Part shown: positions 8,457-13,967 of the stretch, piece after piece
How the letters are laid out: each line of letters starts with the position of its first letter
Numbering within the stretch: the stretch's first letter is position 1
DNA from: a virus
Reading direction: 5' to 3' (one strand)
DNA: 20,415 nt
Virus record (IMG/VR): IMGVR_UViG_3300013133_000087
Location: 1-20,415 of that record
The notes under the pieces: generated by a model
Databases searched by the model: none
What the model was told of the DNA's origin: nothing
What the model saw: only the letters and a program-made list of their open reading frames with translations
Translations under genes and position numbers: made by a program

Positions 8457-8487
8457 ATTATTCCCTTTCATGTTATTCCCTTTTATG
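8457..8487 (-). repeat. Tandemly duplicated ribosome-binding site
   Basis: A 15-base unit, AAAGGGAATAACATG, is repeated head to tail with one change; a third partial unit (AACATAA) precedes it. Each full copy carries a Shine-Dalgarno core and an ATG in the same frame. Confidence 0.7.
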
Positions 8488-8829
8488 TTATTTATTTAAA
8501 GAAGACGGTTTATTTGCGTTAAATACCAAACTACGAATACTATATACTCGATTACATGGTAACAGTAAATCTAAAATAGATTCTTTTGGAGTACTAGATA
8601 ACAAGTCATTGAATCCTTTAACTAGCTCGTCTTCTGCTAAGCTAGTATAAACTCCTTTGACTTGGATGAAACCATTAAGTAAGTCGGGCTTATCAATTGC
8701 TAAGAATTGAATTAGATTCTTACTTTTGCCAGTACTATCTACTAATGAAACTAGATAGCATGGTTTTTTGCTGATATTTCCGACCACTGGTAAACCAACT
8801 GCACCAATTGCAAAATCTTTTTCAGACAT
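8488..8829 (-). CDS. Phage protein of unknown function, 113 aa
   Basis: The ATG overlaps the stop codon of the recombinase gene (TAATG), so translation is probably coupled. The protein begins MSEKDFAIGAVGLPVVGNIS and looks like a compact alpha/beta domain with a central beta-rich part (KPCYLVSLVDSTGKS); no catalytic motif is seen. Its position directly after a RecA-type recombinase suggests an accessory role in recombination, but I do not recognise a UvsY- or mediator-like sequence. Confidence 0.75.
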   Translation of the reverse strand: MSEKDFAIGAVGLPVVGNISKKPCYLVSLVDSTGKSKNLIQFLAIDKPDLLNGFIQVKGVYTSLAEDELVKGFNDLLSSTPKESILDLLLPCNRVYSIRSLVFNANKPSSLNK

Positions 8830-9977
8830 TATTCTTTGCCTTTCTTACCTTTCTTTGTATTTTCTACTTTTTTAGTTTCTTGCTCTAATCTTTTTTCTTC
8901 TAGCTTGGCGTTTCTGGCTTCCACAATTTTAGCTAGCAGCTCATCACCAAGCGCCTTATCTGATTCAATGGCTTCACAGAACTTTGGGAAGCCAACCCAT
9001 TTCTTATCGCCATACTCATGAGTAACAGTGGATGTCTTTTGAACAATTCCATAATCCAAAGCAAGTGCGGCAATCTCTTCATGTCGATCAATGACGCCAA
9101 CTCCGAAATTGACTTTAAACTCACACTTCCTGGGCCATGGGCCAAATTTAGATTTTTCGACAGTAGCATACATGACATGCCCAATCTTTTGCTCTTTTTC
9201 GTCTAGAATTTGCTTATCTTTTGCATTGGCTGCGGTAAAGTAAATATTAGCCGACAAGAAGTGAGTATAAGTGTTTCCTCCAGAATAAGTATGGTCAGCG
9301 CCATACGGATCCATAGAATCCTTTTTGTGATTGATAAAAATAAATGGAACTTGAGCCCTCTTTGCTTCCAAAGAAAGCTTGCGAAGAGTGGTGGTAAGGA
9401 ATCTCGCTAACAATGAGATATTCATCTTACCAACCCTCGATACATCTTCTCCTGGTGGGATGATCGCTCCCAACGAATCCACCACCACCATATTGACGTT
9501 CATTTCTTTAGAAATGACTAAGCCTAGTAAACCCTCTTTGGTCTTACCAACTAATTCATGAGTTCTCTTATCTTCTTTGGGAACTCCTAAAATCATTTCG
9601 AAACATTTTCGACCGACAACTGCGGTTTCCTGCTCAACTAAGATTAGTCGGGAAGTATCTACTCCGAGAGACTCTGCCCAATTAGGATCAAAAGTACCTT
9701 CCGCATCAATCCACATTTGTTTTGATTCTGGTTCGCTGAGTTGAGCTTCTTTGACAGCTAACATTGCCATCAATGTCTTACCGCTACCTGATGGACCGTA
9801 AAACTGGAAGATTCTACCTTTTGGTAAGCCGCCTGCTGACAAGGCTTCATCGAGGAGAAGGGAGCCGGTTGAGGTTCCTTCTAAATTCTTACCAACGGTT
9901 TCATTGGCCATTTTGAAATCCAACTGATCATCTGACTCTGAATAACTTTTAAAAAATGCTTCTATTTTATTTGACAT
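8829..9977 (-). CDS. RecA/UvsX-family recombinase, 382 aa
   Basis: The Walker A loop GPSGSGKT is at residues 61-68, the catalytic Glu lies in WIDAEGTFD (E93), and Walker B is NMVVVDSLGAI (D167). L1/L2-type DNA-binding loops lie between, with FIFINHKKDSMDPYG and SGGNTYTHF following. The tail is Lys/Glu-rich (ENTKKGKKGKE). It would form filaments on ssDNA and drive strand exchange in recombination-dependent replication. I chose ATG 9977 (MSNKIEAFF), preceded by GCGAGAAAAT; an in-frame ATG at 10001 would add MVREQREN without a good ribosome site. It heads the replication operon. Confidence 0.93.
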   Translation of the reverse strand: MSNKIEAFFKSYSESDDQLDFKMANETVGKNLEGTSTGSLLLDEALSAGGLPKGRIFQFYGPSGSGKTLMAMLAVKEAQLSEPESKQMWIDAEGTFDPNWAESLGVDTSRLILVEQETAVVGRKCFEMILGVPKEDKRTHELVGKTKEGLLGLVISKEMNVNMVVVDSLGAIIPPGEDVSRVGKMNISLLARFLTTTLRKLSLEAKRAQVPFIFINHKKDSMDPYGADHTYSGGNTYTHFLSANIYFTAANAKDKQILDEKEQKIGHVMYATVEKSKFGPWPRKCEFKVNFGVGVIDRHEEIAALALDYGIVQKTSTVTHEYGDKKWVGFPKFCEAIESDKALGDELLAKIVEARNAKLEEKRLEQETKKVENTKKGKKGKE

Positions 9978-10062
9978 ATTTTCTCGCTGTTCCCTCACCA
10001 TCTATATCGATAGCCGTGACACTGGTGAAAGTTATTTAATTGGCTCTATTTATTAGAATTGG

Positions 10063-10392
10063 CTACCAAAAAGCTTTTAATTTTATATATCGTTCAAATT
10101 CTTCTTGAGAGGAAACATTTAGTTGTTTCCCTTTAATCCACCACTGTTGAGTTCCATTAGCACATTCTACCGCTGGACCATCTTCTCGATGACAATTTCC
10201 ATGTTGATACCACCATTTATTTCCATTAGCACTCTCAATTGCCGGACCATCTACTCGATGAAGTTTTCCTTGTTGATACCAATGTTTAGTTCCATTAGCA
10301 AATTCAACCGCTGGACCAGCCTCTCGGTGGAATTGGTCTTGATCATTATACCAAATTTTAGTTCCAAACTGATTAATTATCGACTGATTCAT
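10063..10392 (-). CDS. MORN-like repeat protein, 109 aa
   Basis: An N-terminal cap (MNQSIINQFGTKIWYNDQDQ) is followed by repeats of about 23 residues with the pattern WYQxGxxHRxDGPAxExANGxK, then a C-terminal cap (GKQLNVSSQEEFERYIKLKA ending FW). This is the MORN-variant type of beta-hairpin repeat common in phages and giant viruses; its job is not known, and protein-protein interaction is only a guess. The same caps recur in the genes at 15.7 kb and 18.5-20.4 kb. Its start overlaps the end of a 30-residue reading frame. Confidence 0.88.
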   Translation of the reverse strand: MNQSIINQFGTKIWYNDQDQFHREAGPAVEFANGTKHWYQQGKLHRVDGPAIESANGNKWWYQHGNCHREDGPAVECANGTQQWWIKGKQLNVSSQEEFERYIKLKAFW

Positions 10393-10465
10393 CTTTTACC
10401 AAAATGCCTTTAACTTTATCAGTCCATTTTTTTGATCCATCAGGAAAAGTTTTGCATTTAATCAT
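10373..10465 (-). CDS. Short MORN-like reading frame, 30 aa
   Basis: ATG 10465 follows GGTGA and opens a 30-residue frame beginning MIKCKTFPDGSKKWTDKVKG, which contains one MORN-like half repeat (FPDGSKKW). It overlaps the first codons of the next MORN gene in another frame. It may be a decayed MORN gene or a small real one. Confidence 0.35.
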   Translation of the reverse strand: MIKCKTFPDGSKKWTDKVKGILVKDESVDN

Positions 10466-10469
10466 ATGT

Positions 10470-10511
10470 TCACCAGAAAGGCTTTAACTTCAAATATCGA
10501 ATGAACTCTTC
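10470..10511 (-). pseudogene. Severed C-terminal cap of a MORN-like gene
   Basis: The minus strand encodes EEFIRYLKLKPFW and a stop, matching the C-terminal cap of the complete MORN proteins (EEFERYLKLKAFW). The repeats that should precede it are missing; instead the first 12-nt intergenic element begins at the very next base (10512). I read this as the left junction of the G+C-richer cassette, inserted into or replacing a MORN gene. Confidence 0.7.
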
Positions 10512-10523
10512 TTAGTCGCTAGG
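10512..10523 (-). repeat. 12-nt intergenic element, copy 1
   Basis: Leftmost copy; its TAA ends the 42-residue membrane peptide, and the MORN C-terminal remnant starts at the next base. No gene with its own start follows it directly. Confidence 0.85.
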
Positions 10524-10640
10524 TGCGCCGATCTTGTGTCCTAGGACGGTAAACCCGCTGGTCCAAGCTTGTGGAATGAACATGTTGATCAGCATCATCA
10601 TTCCTAGCATTCCTGCCACAACTACAAGAATCTTTCCCAT
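10512..10640 (-). CDS. Small membrane peptide, truncated paralogue, 42 aa
   Basis: GGAAGG precedes ATG 10640. The peptide starts MGKILVVVAGMLGMMMLINM, one hydrophobic helix, and continues to VLGHKI. Up to there it is almost identical to the 56-residue peptide at 14770-14940. The second membrane helix of that paralogue is absent: after GHKI the frame runs GAPSD and stops at the TAA inside copy 1 of the 12-nt element. I infer duplication followed by recombination at the element. Confidence 0.65.
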   Translation of the reverse strand: MGKILVVVAGMLGMMMLINMFIPQAWTSGFTVLGHKIGAPSD

Positions 10641-10675
10641 TGTCCTTCCTTTTTACCTAGGTTGAGCTTCTACTC

Positions 10676-11044
10676 TCAAGCGCCCATCATTCTTTCAAGT
10701 TTCTGAATATGAAGAGAATCGAGACGTTCCTTTTCTTGGAGATCCCAAGCTTGCAATGCACGCACATCTTTGCAAGCAGATCGATCGATGACATCGATCA
10801 CATTCAATCCACGACAAAGGGGACAGACAACATTGAACATATCCCCATGAAAGTATTCATACCTCTCTTCTTCGTCAAAAGTCTCTCGAAACTCTTCGAG
10901 AGTAAAGTCAAGATGACGAAGTCCACCACAAAGAACCTTGCCCTCTCCTTTACAATTAGGACAAACTTCTTTTTTGCTAGGAAAAGAATGGATCTCTTCC
11001 TCCCCAGAATCAGTGTAATCACCACTGATGGTAACTTCAATCAT
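10676..11044 (-). CDS. Phage zinc-motif protein with two CxxC pairs, 122 aa
   Basis: A perfect AGGAGG lies before ATG 11044 (MIEVTISGDYTD), so I do not use the in-frame start nine codons upstream. CPNCKGEGKV and CPLCRGLNVI are two DnaJ-like zinc half-sites, separated by an acidic segment (LTLEEF-like, then EEERYEYFHGDMF). This matches a family of small phage zinc proteins found beside morphogenesis or replication genes; the function is unknown. The C-terminal third is a charged helix ending LERMMGA. Confidence 0.8.
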   Translation of the reverse strand: MIEVTISGDYTDSGEEEIHSFPSKKEVCPNCKGEGKVLCGGLRHLDFTLEEFRETFDEEERYEYFHGDMFNVVCPLCRGLNVIDVIDRSACKDVRALQAWDLQEKERLDSLHIQKLERMMGA

Positions 11045-11071
11045 CACAATCCTCCTGTTGTTGGTACTCAA

Positions 11072-11149
11072 AGGTTCTGCTTCTAGGTTCTGCTTCTACT
11101 CTTACGCCTCAACCTTTTGAGACGCAAGCGTTGACTCAGAAGTGCGTTT
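11072..11149 (-). repeat. Tandem 13-bp repeat in intergenic region
   Basis: Within this gene-free stretch GGTTCTGCTTCTA occurs twice head to tail (about 11071-11096), followed by a small hairpin around CTCAA...TTGAG. I see no promoter. Confidence 0.5.
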
Positions 11150-11188
11150 CTACTTGCGCCGATTCAGAAACTCTTCTTCGGTTAACTG

Positions 11189-11377
11189 TTAACCATGGAT
11201 CCAATATGTTTTGGATCCATCATCAGCATATTCAATCGCAGGACCCTCTTCTCGATGGTACTCACCTTTCTCATCATACCAAAACTTGGAGCCAGCGTGG
11301 TCAATCACGCACGTACCACCATTCTCCAATTGCTGTCTTTTACCTTTTTCATTATCCCAATAATCCCAATAATTCAT
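11189..11377 (-). CDS. MORN-like protein truncated by an in-frame TAA, 62 aa
   Basis: ATG 11377 overlaps the stop of the 37-residue gene (ATGA). After an unusual N terminus (MNYWDYWDNEKGKRQQ) comes one cap unit (GSKFWYDEKGEYHREEGPAI) and a final KTYWIHG, then TAA at 11189-11191. Beyond the TAA the same frame continues QLTEEEFLNRRK to a TAG at 11150, matching the C-terminal cap of the MORN gene at 15663 (KLTQEEFLSRRA). So a Lys- or Glu-type codon appears to have become TAA, removing the cap. It may be a pseudogene, a readthrough product or still active when short. Confidence 0.6.
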   Translation of the reverse strand: MNYWDYWDNEKGKRQQLENGGTCVIDHAGSKFWYDEKGEYHREEGPAIEYADDGSKTYWIHG

Positions 11378-11487
11378 GGCATTTTGGTCCTTGGTTCCAT
11401 CAGCACACTCTCCCTTGCTTGAGATAGCACCAAGGGTAAATGCTCGACTATTTTTTGAATGGCCGCCCGACTCTCGCCGGCAGCCAT
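11374..11487 (-). CDS. Small protein of unknown function, 37 aa
   Basis: The frame opens at ATG 11487 (MAAGESRAAIQKIVEHLPLV) and ends with a TGA overlapping the start of the MORN-like gene. It reads as one amphipathic helix. The ribosome site is weak. The four-base overlap and clean frame favour a real gene. Odd: the +1 frame here encodes ECADGTK, a MORN-like piece in frame with the next gene, so the 5' part of that gene may once have extended through this one. Confidence 0.45.
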   Translation of the reverse strand: MAAGESRAAIQKIVEHLPLVLSQARESVLMEPRTKMP

Positions 11488-11514
11488 TGACAAAAAAGAA
11501 TCCGACTCATGGAT

Positions 11515-12126
11515 TCATCCGTGCGAGAACTTGGCATGAGACGGGCGAGACTTGACTCCCCAGCCCAACTTCCCACTGCTTTTGGACGAAGACTTAACCG
11601 CCGGACCACTCTTCTTAGAAAGAATCCGAGCAATCGAATCCTGACGAAGAATCGTCGTGCTCAGCAATTCCCCATGCTTATTCAGCTGCGTGGCATGCTG
11701 AACGACCGCAAACCAATCCGATTCCCCATCGAACAATCGTCGGTCAGCCCAACGATCCGCATCCTGAGGCTTCTCGAATTCCTCCTGGAGATCCAAAGAC
11801 TTTCCATCCTTCTGAACCGAAACCATCTCCCCGTCACCATTGAAAATCGTCACCACCCAGTGACGATAAACACGTGGAGCTGCCTCCACAAATGCCTTAT
11901 CCTGCTGACTCGCCAGCAGATGAGCCAAAACCACCTGCTTAATCTGTTCCAATCCAGGTGTCGGCATCACTTCCAGGGAATCAATCTTCGCCAGAATCGG
12001 TCCCGTCAAAGGTGCCAATTCCCCAGTCGAGAGAAACTCTCGGTGCGCCTGTAGGAAAGCAGAAGCCGAAGCAGCCGCTTTCGTATTGCTCTTATTCAGA
12101 AACCCACGGCTCGTCATCGACTTCAT
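11515..12126 (-). CDS. Phage protein of unknown function, 203 aa
   Basis: AAGGAAGG precedes ATG 12126; an in-frame ATG three codons later (MTSRGFLNKSNTKAA) is an alternative. The N-terminal ~90 residues are helical (ASASAFLQAHREFLSTGELA); the middle (YRHWVVTIFNGDGEMVSVQK) looks like a small beta domain; the last 40 residues are Ser/Lys/Gly-rich and probably disordered, ending SHAKFSHG. Copy 2 of the 12-nt element lies 30 bases upstream. No family recognised. Confidence 0.8.
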   Translation of the reverse strand: MKSMTSRGFLNKSNTKAAASASAFLQAHREFLSTGELAPLTGPILAKIDSLEVMPTPGLEQIKQVVLAHLLASQQDKAFVEAAPRVYRHWVVTIFNGDGEMVSVQKDGKSLDLQEEFEKPQDADRWADRRLFDGESDWFAVVQHATQLNKHGELLSTTILRQDSIARILSKKSGPAVKSSSKSSGKLGWGVKSRPSHAKFSHG

Positions 12127-12157
12127 TATGATGATCCTTCCTTCTAGAACACTACGA

Positions 12158-12169
12158 TTCGTCGCTAGG
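12158..12169 (-). repeat. 12-nt intergenic element, copy 2 (variant)
   Basis: One base differs from the core. Its TAG is the stop of the 80-residue gene upstream, and the 203-residue gene starts 31 bases downstream. Confidence 0.75.
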
Positions 12170-12407
12170 TGCCAATCTCACTCAGCAGAACCATTTCTGC
12201 TTCGACACTCTCACTTTCACCTACATCTAGATAAGTAATCCAGACTTCAGTGGGGTACTCGAATTGATAGAGGGAATATTCCACTGGGCGACCTCGATAG
12301 GTTCCTTGGAAGTATTCCAGCCCATTCGGGACAGGACCACACACCACTTTGGTTCCCGTGTGATCACTCATCCACTTAGACGCCATTCTGGTTTTCGGGA
12401 GACTCAT
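12165..12407 (-). CDS. Phage protein of unknown function, 80 aa
   Basis: ATG 12407 overlaps the stop of the helix-turn-helix gene (ATGA), so the two are coupled. The protein begins MSLPKTRMASKWMSDHTG and is a small beta-rich domain (YRGRPVEYSLYQFEYPTEVW) with an acidic C terminus (GESESVEAEMVLLSEIGT). The stop is the TAG inside copy 2 of the 12-nt element. Coupling to a regulator suggests a partner role, which is inference. Confidence 0.75.
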   Translation of the reverse strand: MSLPKTRMASKWMSDHTGTKVVCGPVPNGLEYFQGTYRGRPVEYSLYQFEYPTEVWITYLDVGESESVEAEMVLLSEIGT

Positions 12408-12643
12408 GAGAGAGTATACTCCAGTTTCTCAGGCAACGGCACCGATTCAATCAATTGAATCAACTTGGGAATGATGAATCGATGCGGGAGATTCTTTCCT
12501 TCTGCCCAATGGCCAATCGTGGACTGACTGACAGTGCAAACCACTGACAATTGCTGGACACTCATGTAGGTCAATGCATACTTGACCCGTGCCACAAAGA
12601 GTCGTTCCTGAAAACTTTCTTTCTCGCTTTTCTTCTCGTTCAT
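12404..12643 (-). CDS. Helix-turn-helix (Cro/CI-like) regulator, 79 aa
   Basis: Residues about 25-65 (MSVQQLSVVCTVSQSTIGHW followed by AEGKNLPHRF) form an XRE-type helix-turn-helix, with the recognition helix around SQSTIGHWAEG. A charged N-terminal stretch (MNEKKSEKESFQER) precedes it. A short C-terminal helix follows. GGGAAAG from the spacer of copy 3 serves as ribosome site for ATG 12643. It could regulate genes of this cassette; there is no direct evidence of its operator. Confidence 0.82.
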   Translation of the reverse strand: MNEKKSEKESFQERLFVARVKYALTYMSVQQLSVVCTVSQSTIGHWAEGKNLPHRFIIPKLIQLIESVPLPEKLEYTLS

Positions 12644-12657
12644 AGCGCTTTCCCATG

Positions 12658-12669
12658 TTAGTCGCTAGG
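12658..12669 (-). repeat. 12-nt intergenic element, copy 3
   Basis: Exact core. Its TAG ends an 8-residue micro-frame; GGGAAAG just after it leads to the helix-turn-helix gene 14 bases away. Confidence 0.9.
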
Positions 12670-12741
12670 ACTGGTGAGCATTCCCATTCATGACAGTTTC
12701 CCAGGAATGGCGGGCTTTCCTATGCACTCAGAACCGCCCAC
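12665..12741 (-). other. Two overlapping micro-reading frames (17 and 8 codons)
   Basis: After copy 4, GGAAAAGGAAAGG is followed by GTG 12741 opening VGGSECIGKPAIPGKLS, whose TGA (12688-12690) overlaps ATG 12691 of MNGNAHQS, which ends at the TAG of copy 3. The SD-start-overlap-stop order is that of real genes here, but the products are tiny. They may be decayed genes or leader peptides of the regulator. Confidence 0.25.
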
Positions 12742-12757
12742 CTTTCCTTTTCCCGTG

Positions 12758-12769
12758 TTAGTCGCTAGG
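12758..12769 (-). repeat. 12-nt intergenic element, copy 4
   Basis: Exact core. Its TAG ends the 46-residue gene upstream. Confidence 0.9.
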
Positions 12770-12905
12770 ACTTGGACTGATGAACCTTTTGAAGCATGTG
12801 CGCACCCAACAGATTCAAGTAACCAATCGGATTCACGATTCGGCGCAAAGATTGCGCCCTGACTTCAAAGGTCTTTCCTAAGTCCCCACGATACACAATA
12901 ATCAA
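12765..12905 (-). CDS. Small protein of unknown function, 46 aa
   Basis: The frame starts at TTG 12905 directly after the TAA of the 48-residue gene, and ends at the TAG in copy 4. It would read (M)IIVYRGDLGKTFEVRAQSLR, then RIVNPIGYLNLLGAHMLQKV. A downstream GTG is an alternative start. Abutting stop and start suggests coupling. No motif recognised. Confidence 0.5.
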   Translation of the reverse strand: MIIVYRGDLGKTFEVRAQSLRRIVNPIGYLNLLGAHMLQKVHQSKS

Positions 12906-13052
12906 TTACGTGGTCCCATCTAGGGACACAACTATCAGCAATTTCTCAATATGGTAGGCAATCACCACCGGGTCACCTATGTCAACTTCATAGAAGTCGC
13001 CATACATAGCAAAGAGATCACTGACTTGATCGAAGAATCCAGAATCACTCAT
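12906..13052 (-). CDS. Small acidic protein of unknown function, 48 aa
   Basis: AAAGGG lies seven bases before ATG 13052, in the unit that follows copy 5. The protein begins MSDSGFFDQVSDLFAMYGDF and ends VVSLDGTT; it is acidic with a beta-prone second half (DPVVIAYHIEKLLIVVS). It fits the size class of the surrounding cassette genes. Function unknown. Confidence 0.65.
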   Translation of the reverse strand: MSDSGFFDQVSDLFAMYGDFYEVDIGDPVVIAYHIEKLLIVVSLDGTT

Positions 13053-13087
13053 GCTCAGACCCTTTCGTGTTGATACGCTTTCTTGCG

Positions 13088-13099
13088 TTAGTCGCTAGG
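13088..13099 (-). repeat. 12-nt intergenic element, copy 5
   Basis: Exact core. It abuts the 3' end of the first tRNA-like element; the 48-residue gene follows. Confidence 0.9.
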
Positions 13100-13161
13100 C
13101 CCCCCCAAGATTCGAACTTGGATGTGAACGTTTATTCACACTGAACCACATTCTGAGAGAG
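13100..13161 (-). ncRNA. tRNA-like element 1 (shortened)
   Basis: On the minus strand a T arm CCAAG-TTCGAAT-CTTGG (13105-13121) has a canonical T loop. Before it is a hairpin TGTGAA/TTCACA with a 6-nt loop in the anticodon-arm place, and before that GAA-TGTGG-TTC in the D-arm place. CTCTC can pair with the G run after the T arm as a weak acceptor stem using G-T pairs. There is no 7-nt anticodon loop and no CCA, so a working tRNA is doubtful. Confidence 0.45.
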
Positions 13162-13171
13162 TTTCAATTAG

Positions 13172-13235
13172 ACCCCAATCTAGGTCTCGAACCTAGCTCC
13201 AGAGACTAATCTGGAGTTTCCACATACAATTGAGG
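13172..13235 (-). ncRNA. tRNA-like element 2 (shortened)
   Basis: Acceptor strands CCTCAAT and ATTGGGG pair over 7 bp with one G-T; the T arm is CTAGG-TTCGAGA-CCTAG (13180-13196). The only other arm is CTCCAGA/TCTGGAG with a 6-nt loop (TTAGTC). A D arm is missing and the anticodon cannot be assigned. Total length about 64 nt. Confidence 0.5.
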
Positions 13236-13282
13236 TATCCAGCCCTACTCACACTTACTAATCAGTAGTCTCCCCGATTATG

Positions 13283-13310
13283 CAGGAAGTTAGGTGCACC
13301 TAACTTCCTG
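13283..13310. repeat. 28-bp perfect palindrome
   Basis: CAGGAAGTTAGGTG and its exact complement abut with no spacer. It lies just 3' of the ribozyme in the transcribed direction. As RNA it forms a long hairpin that must leave a few bases unpaired in the loop; as DNA it could bind a dimeric protein. Confidence 0.85.
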
Positions 13311-13327
13311 GTCTCGTAGATAACCGC

Positions 13328-13374
13328 AGGCTCATCAGTAAGCGCTTCACGCTTAGACCACGAAGGTTTCGCCT
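13328..13374 (-). ncRNA. Type II hammerhead self-cleaving ribozyme
   Basis: All hammerhead core bases are present in type II order on the minus strand. Stem II 5' strand AGGC (13371-13374); then GAA (G12-A13-A14); stem III ACC-TTCGT-GGT including the A15.1-U16.1 pair (13357-13367); cleavage base C17 at 13356, giving a GUC site; stem I TAAGCG-TGAAG-CGCTTA (13339-13355, a perfect 6-bp stem); the CTGATGA box (13332-13338); and stem II 3' strand GCCT (13328-13331), pairing fully with AGGC. Stem II can continue after an internal loop (ATAA with TTAT). Cleavage is predicted between 13356 and 13355. Type II hammerheads are known from phage and bacterial genomes. It lies in a gene-free stretch between copies 5 and 6 of the 12-nt element, with tRNA-like elements downstream. 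Confidence 0.87.
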
Positions 13375-13388
13375 TTATTGTCGCGTTC

Positions 13389-13421
13389 ACTCATGGGAGA
13401 CAACTAGTATCTCCCATGAGT
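13389..13421. repeat. 12-bp inverted repeat (hairpin) next to copy 6
   Basis: ACTCATGGGAGA and TCTCCCATGAGT flank a 9-base loop. In the minus-strand transcript it lies between copy 6 and the ribozyme. There is no T run, so it is not an obvious terminator. Confidence 0.8.
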
Positions 13422-13432
13422 TAGTCGCTAGG
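13421..13432 (-). repeat. 12-nt intergenic element, copy 6
   Basis: Exact core. The 140-residue gene stops with TGA three bases before it; the ribozyme/tRNA-like unit follows rather than a coding gene. Confidence 0.9.
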
Positions 13433-13434
13433 AA

Positions 13435-13857
13435 TCACTCGCTGGTGGGAACGTCCGACCAGCGCGAAACACCACTGGAATCACCACGACCACGCTTGAT
13501 TCGGAACGTTCGAGTGCGGGGCGGCTCACCAGCCTGAAGCAGAGCCCCAGTCTTGCGATCCTTCTTCTCCGGCTGATCCGCATTCTGCTGGATGTAGGCG
13601 TGAATCTTCTTTTCCAGCGTCATGTAGTTAGCAGGCTGCGCTCCAAGCCCCTGGAGAGTGAAAGAGATGAGAGCAGGCATGTTGAGAGAAGCCCCAGCAT
13701 ACCGATCGAAAACCGCGTGAACGGCATTCCCGATAGACTCCTCCTCCAAGAGACGCTCAGCCTTGAAGACCTCCATGTTATCCTTGAAGGCCTGGACAGA
13801 GCGCTCCTCATCGATGGAGCCGTCGGTGTGGAAACAGAGAACAGTGTTGATATTCAT
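13435..13857 (-). CDS. Phage protein of unknown function, 140 aa
   Basis: AAAGG precedes ATG 13857. The protein begins MNINTVLCFHTDGSIDEERS; the middle is helical (YMTLEKKIHAYIQQNADQPE), and the C-terminal 35 residues are basic and Arg/Thr/Gly-rich (RTRTFRIKRGRGDSSG), probably a flexible nucleic-acid-binding tail by inference. It ends DVPTSE with TGA. Its leader has a 20-bp tandem repeat. No family recognised. Confidence 0.78.
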   Translation of the reverse strand: MNINTVLCFHTDGSIDEERSVQAFKDNMEVFKAERLLEEESIGNAVHAVFDRYAGASLNMPALISFTLQGLGAQPANYMTLEKKIHAYIQQNADQPEKKDRKTGALLQAGEPPRTRTFRIKRGRGDSSGVSRWSDVPTSE

Positions 13858-13880
13858 GATTGTTGATACCTTTATTGAGA

Positions 13881-13920
13881 GTTGAAAGAAATGTTGTTGA
13901 ATTGAAAGAAACGTTATTGA
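13881..13920 (-). repeat. 20-bp tandem repeat in the leader of the 140-residue gene
   Basis: GTTGAAAGAAATGTTGTTGA and ATTGAAAGAAACGTTATTGA lie head to tail (17 of 20 bases equal). The AT-rich, T/C-tract leader contrasts with the surrounding G+C-richer cassette and could be an operator or unstructured ribosome landing region. Confidence 0.6.
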
Positions 13921-13967
13921 TTAGTTAGATTGTTAAGTTACTTCATTCGATTGACTGTATCGTCAAC

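Noticed and set aside
10123-10413. Plus-strand open frames opposite the MORN genes
   Set aside because: They are antisense shadows caused by the repeat composition; no ribosome sites, Ser/Ile/Phe-rich low-complexity products.
12777-12783. Second hammerhead box CTGATGA on the plus strand
   Set aside because: No GAAA core, no stem I hairpin and no cleavage triplet nearby.
13172-13235. Suppressor tRNA reading the in-frame stops
   Set aside because: The loop would give TAG as anticodon at best (a Leu codon), not one for TGA or TAA, and the structure lacks a D arm.
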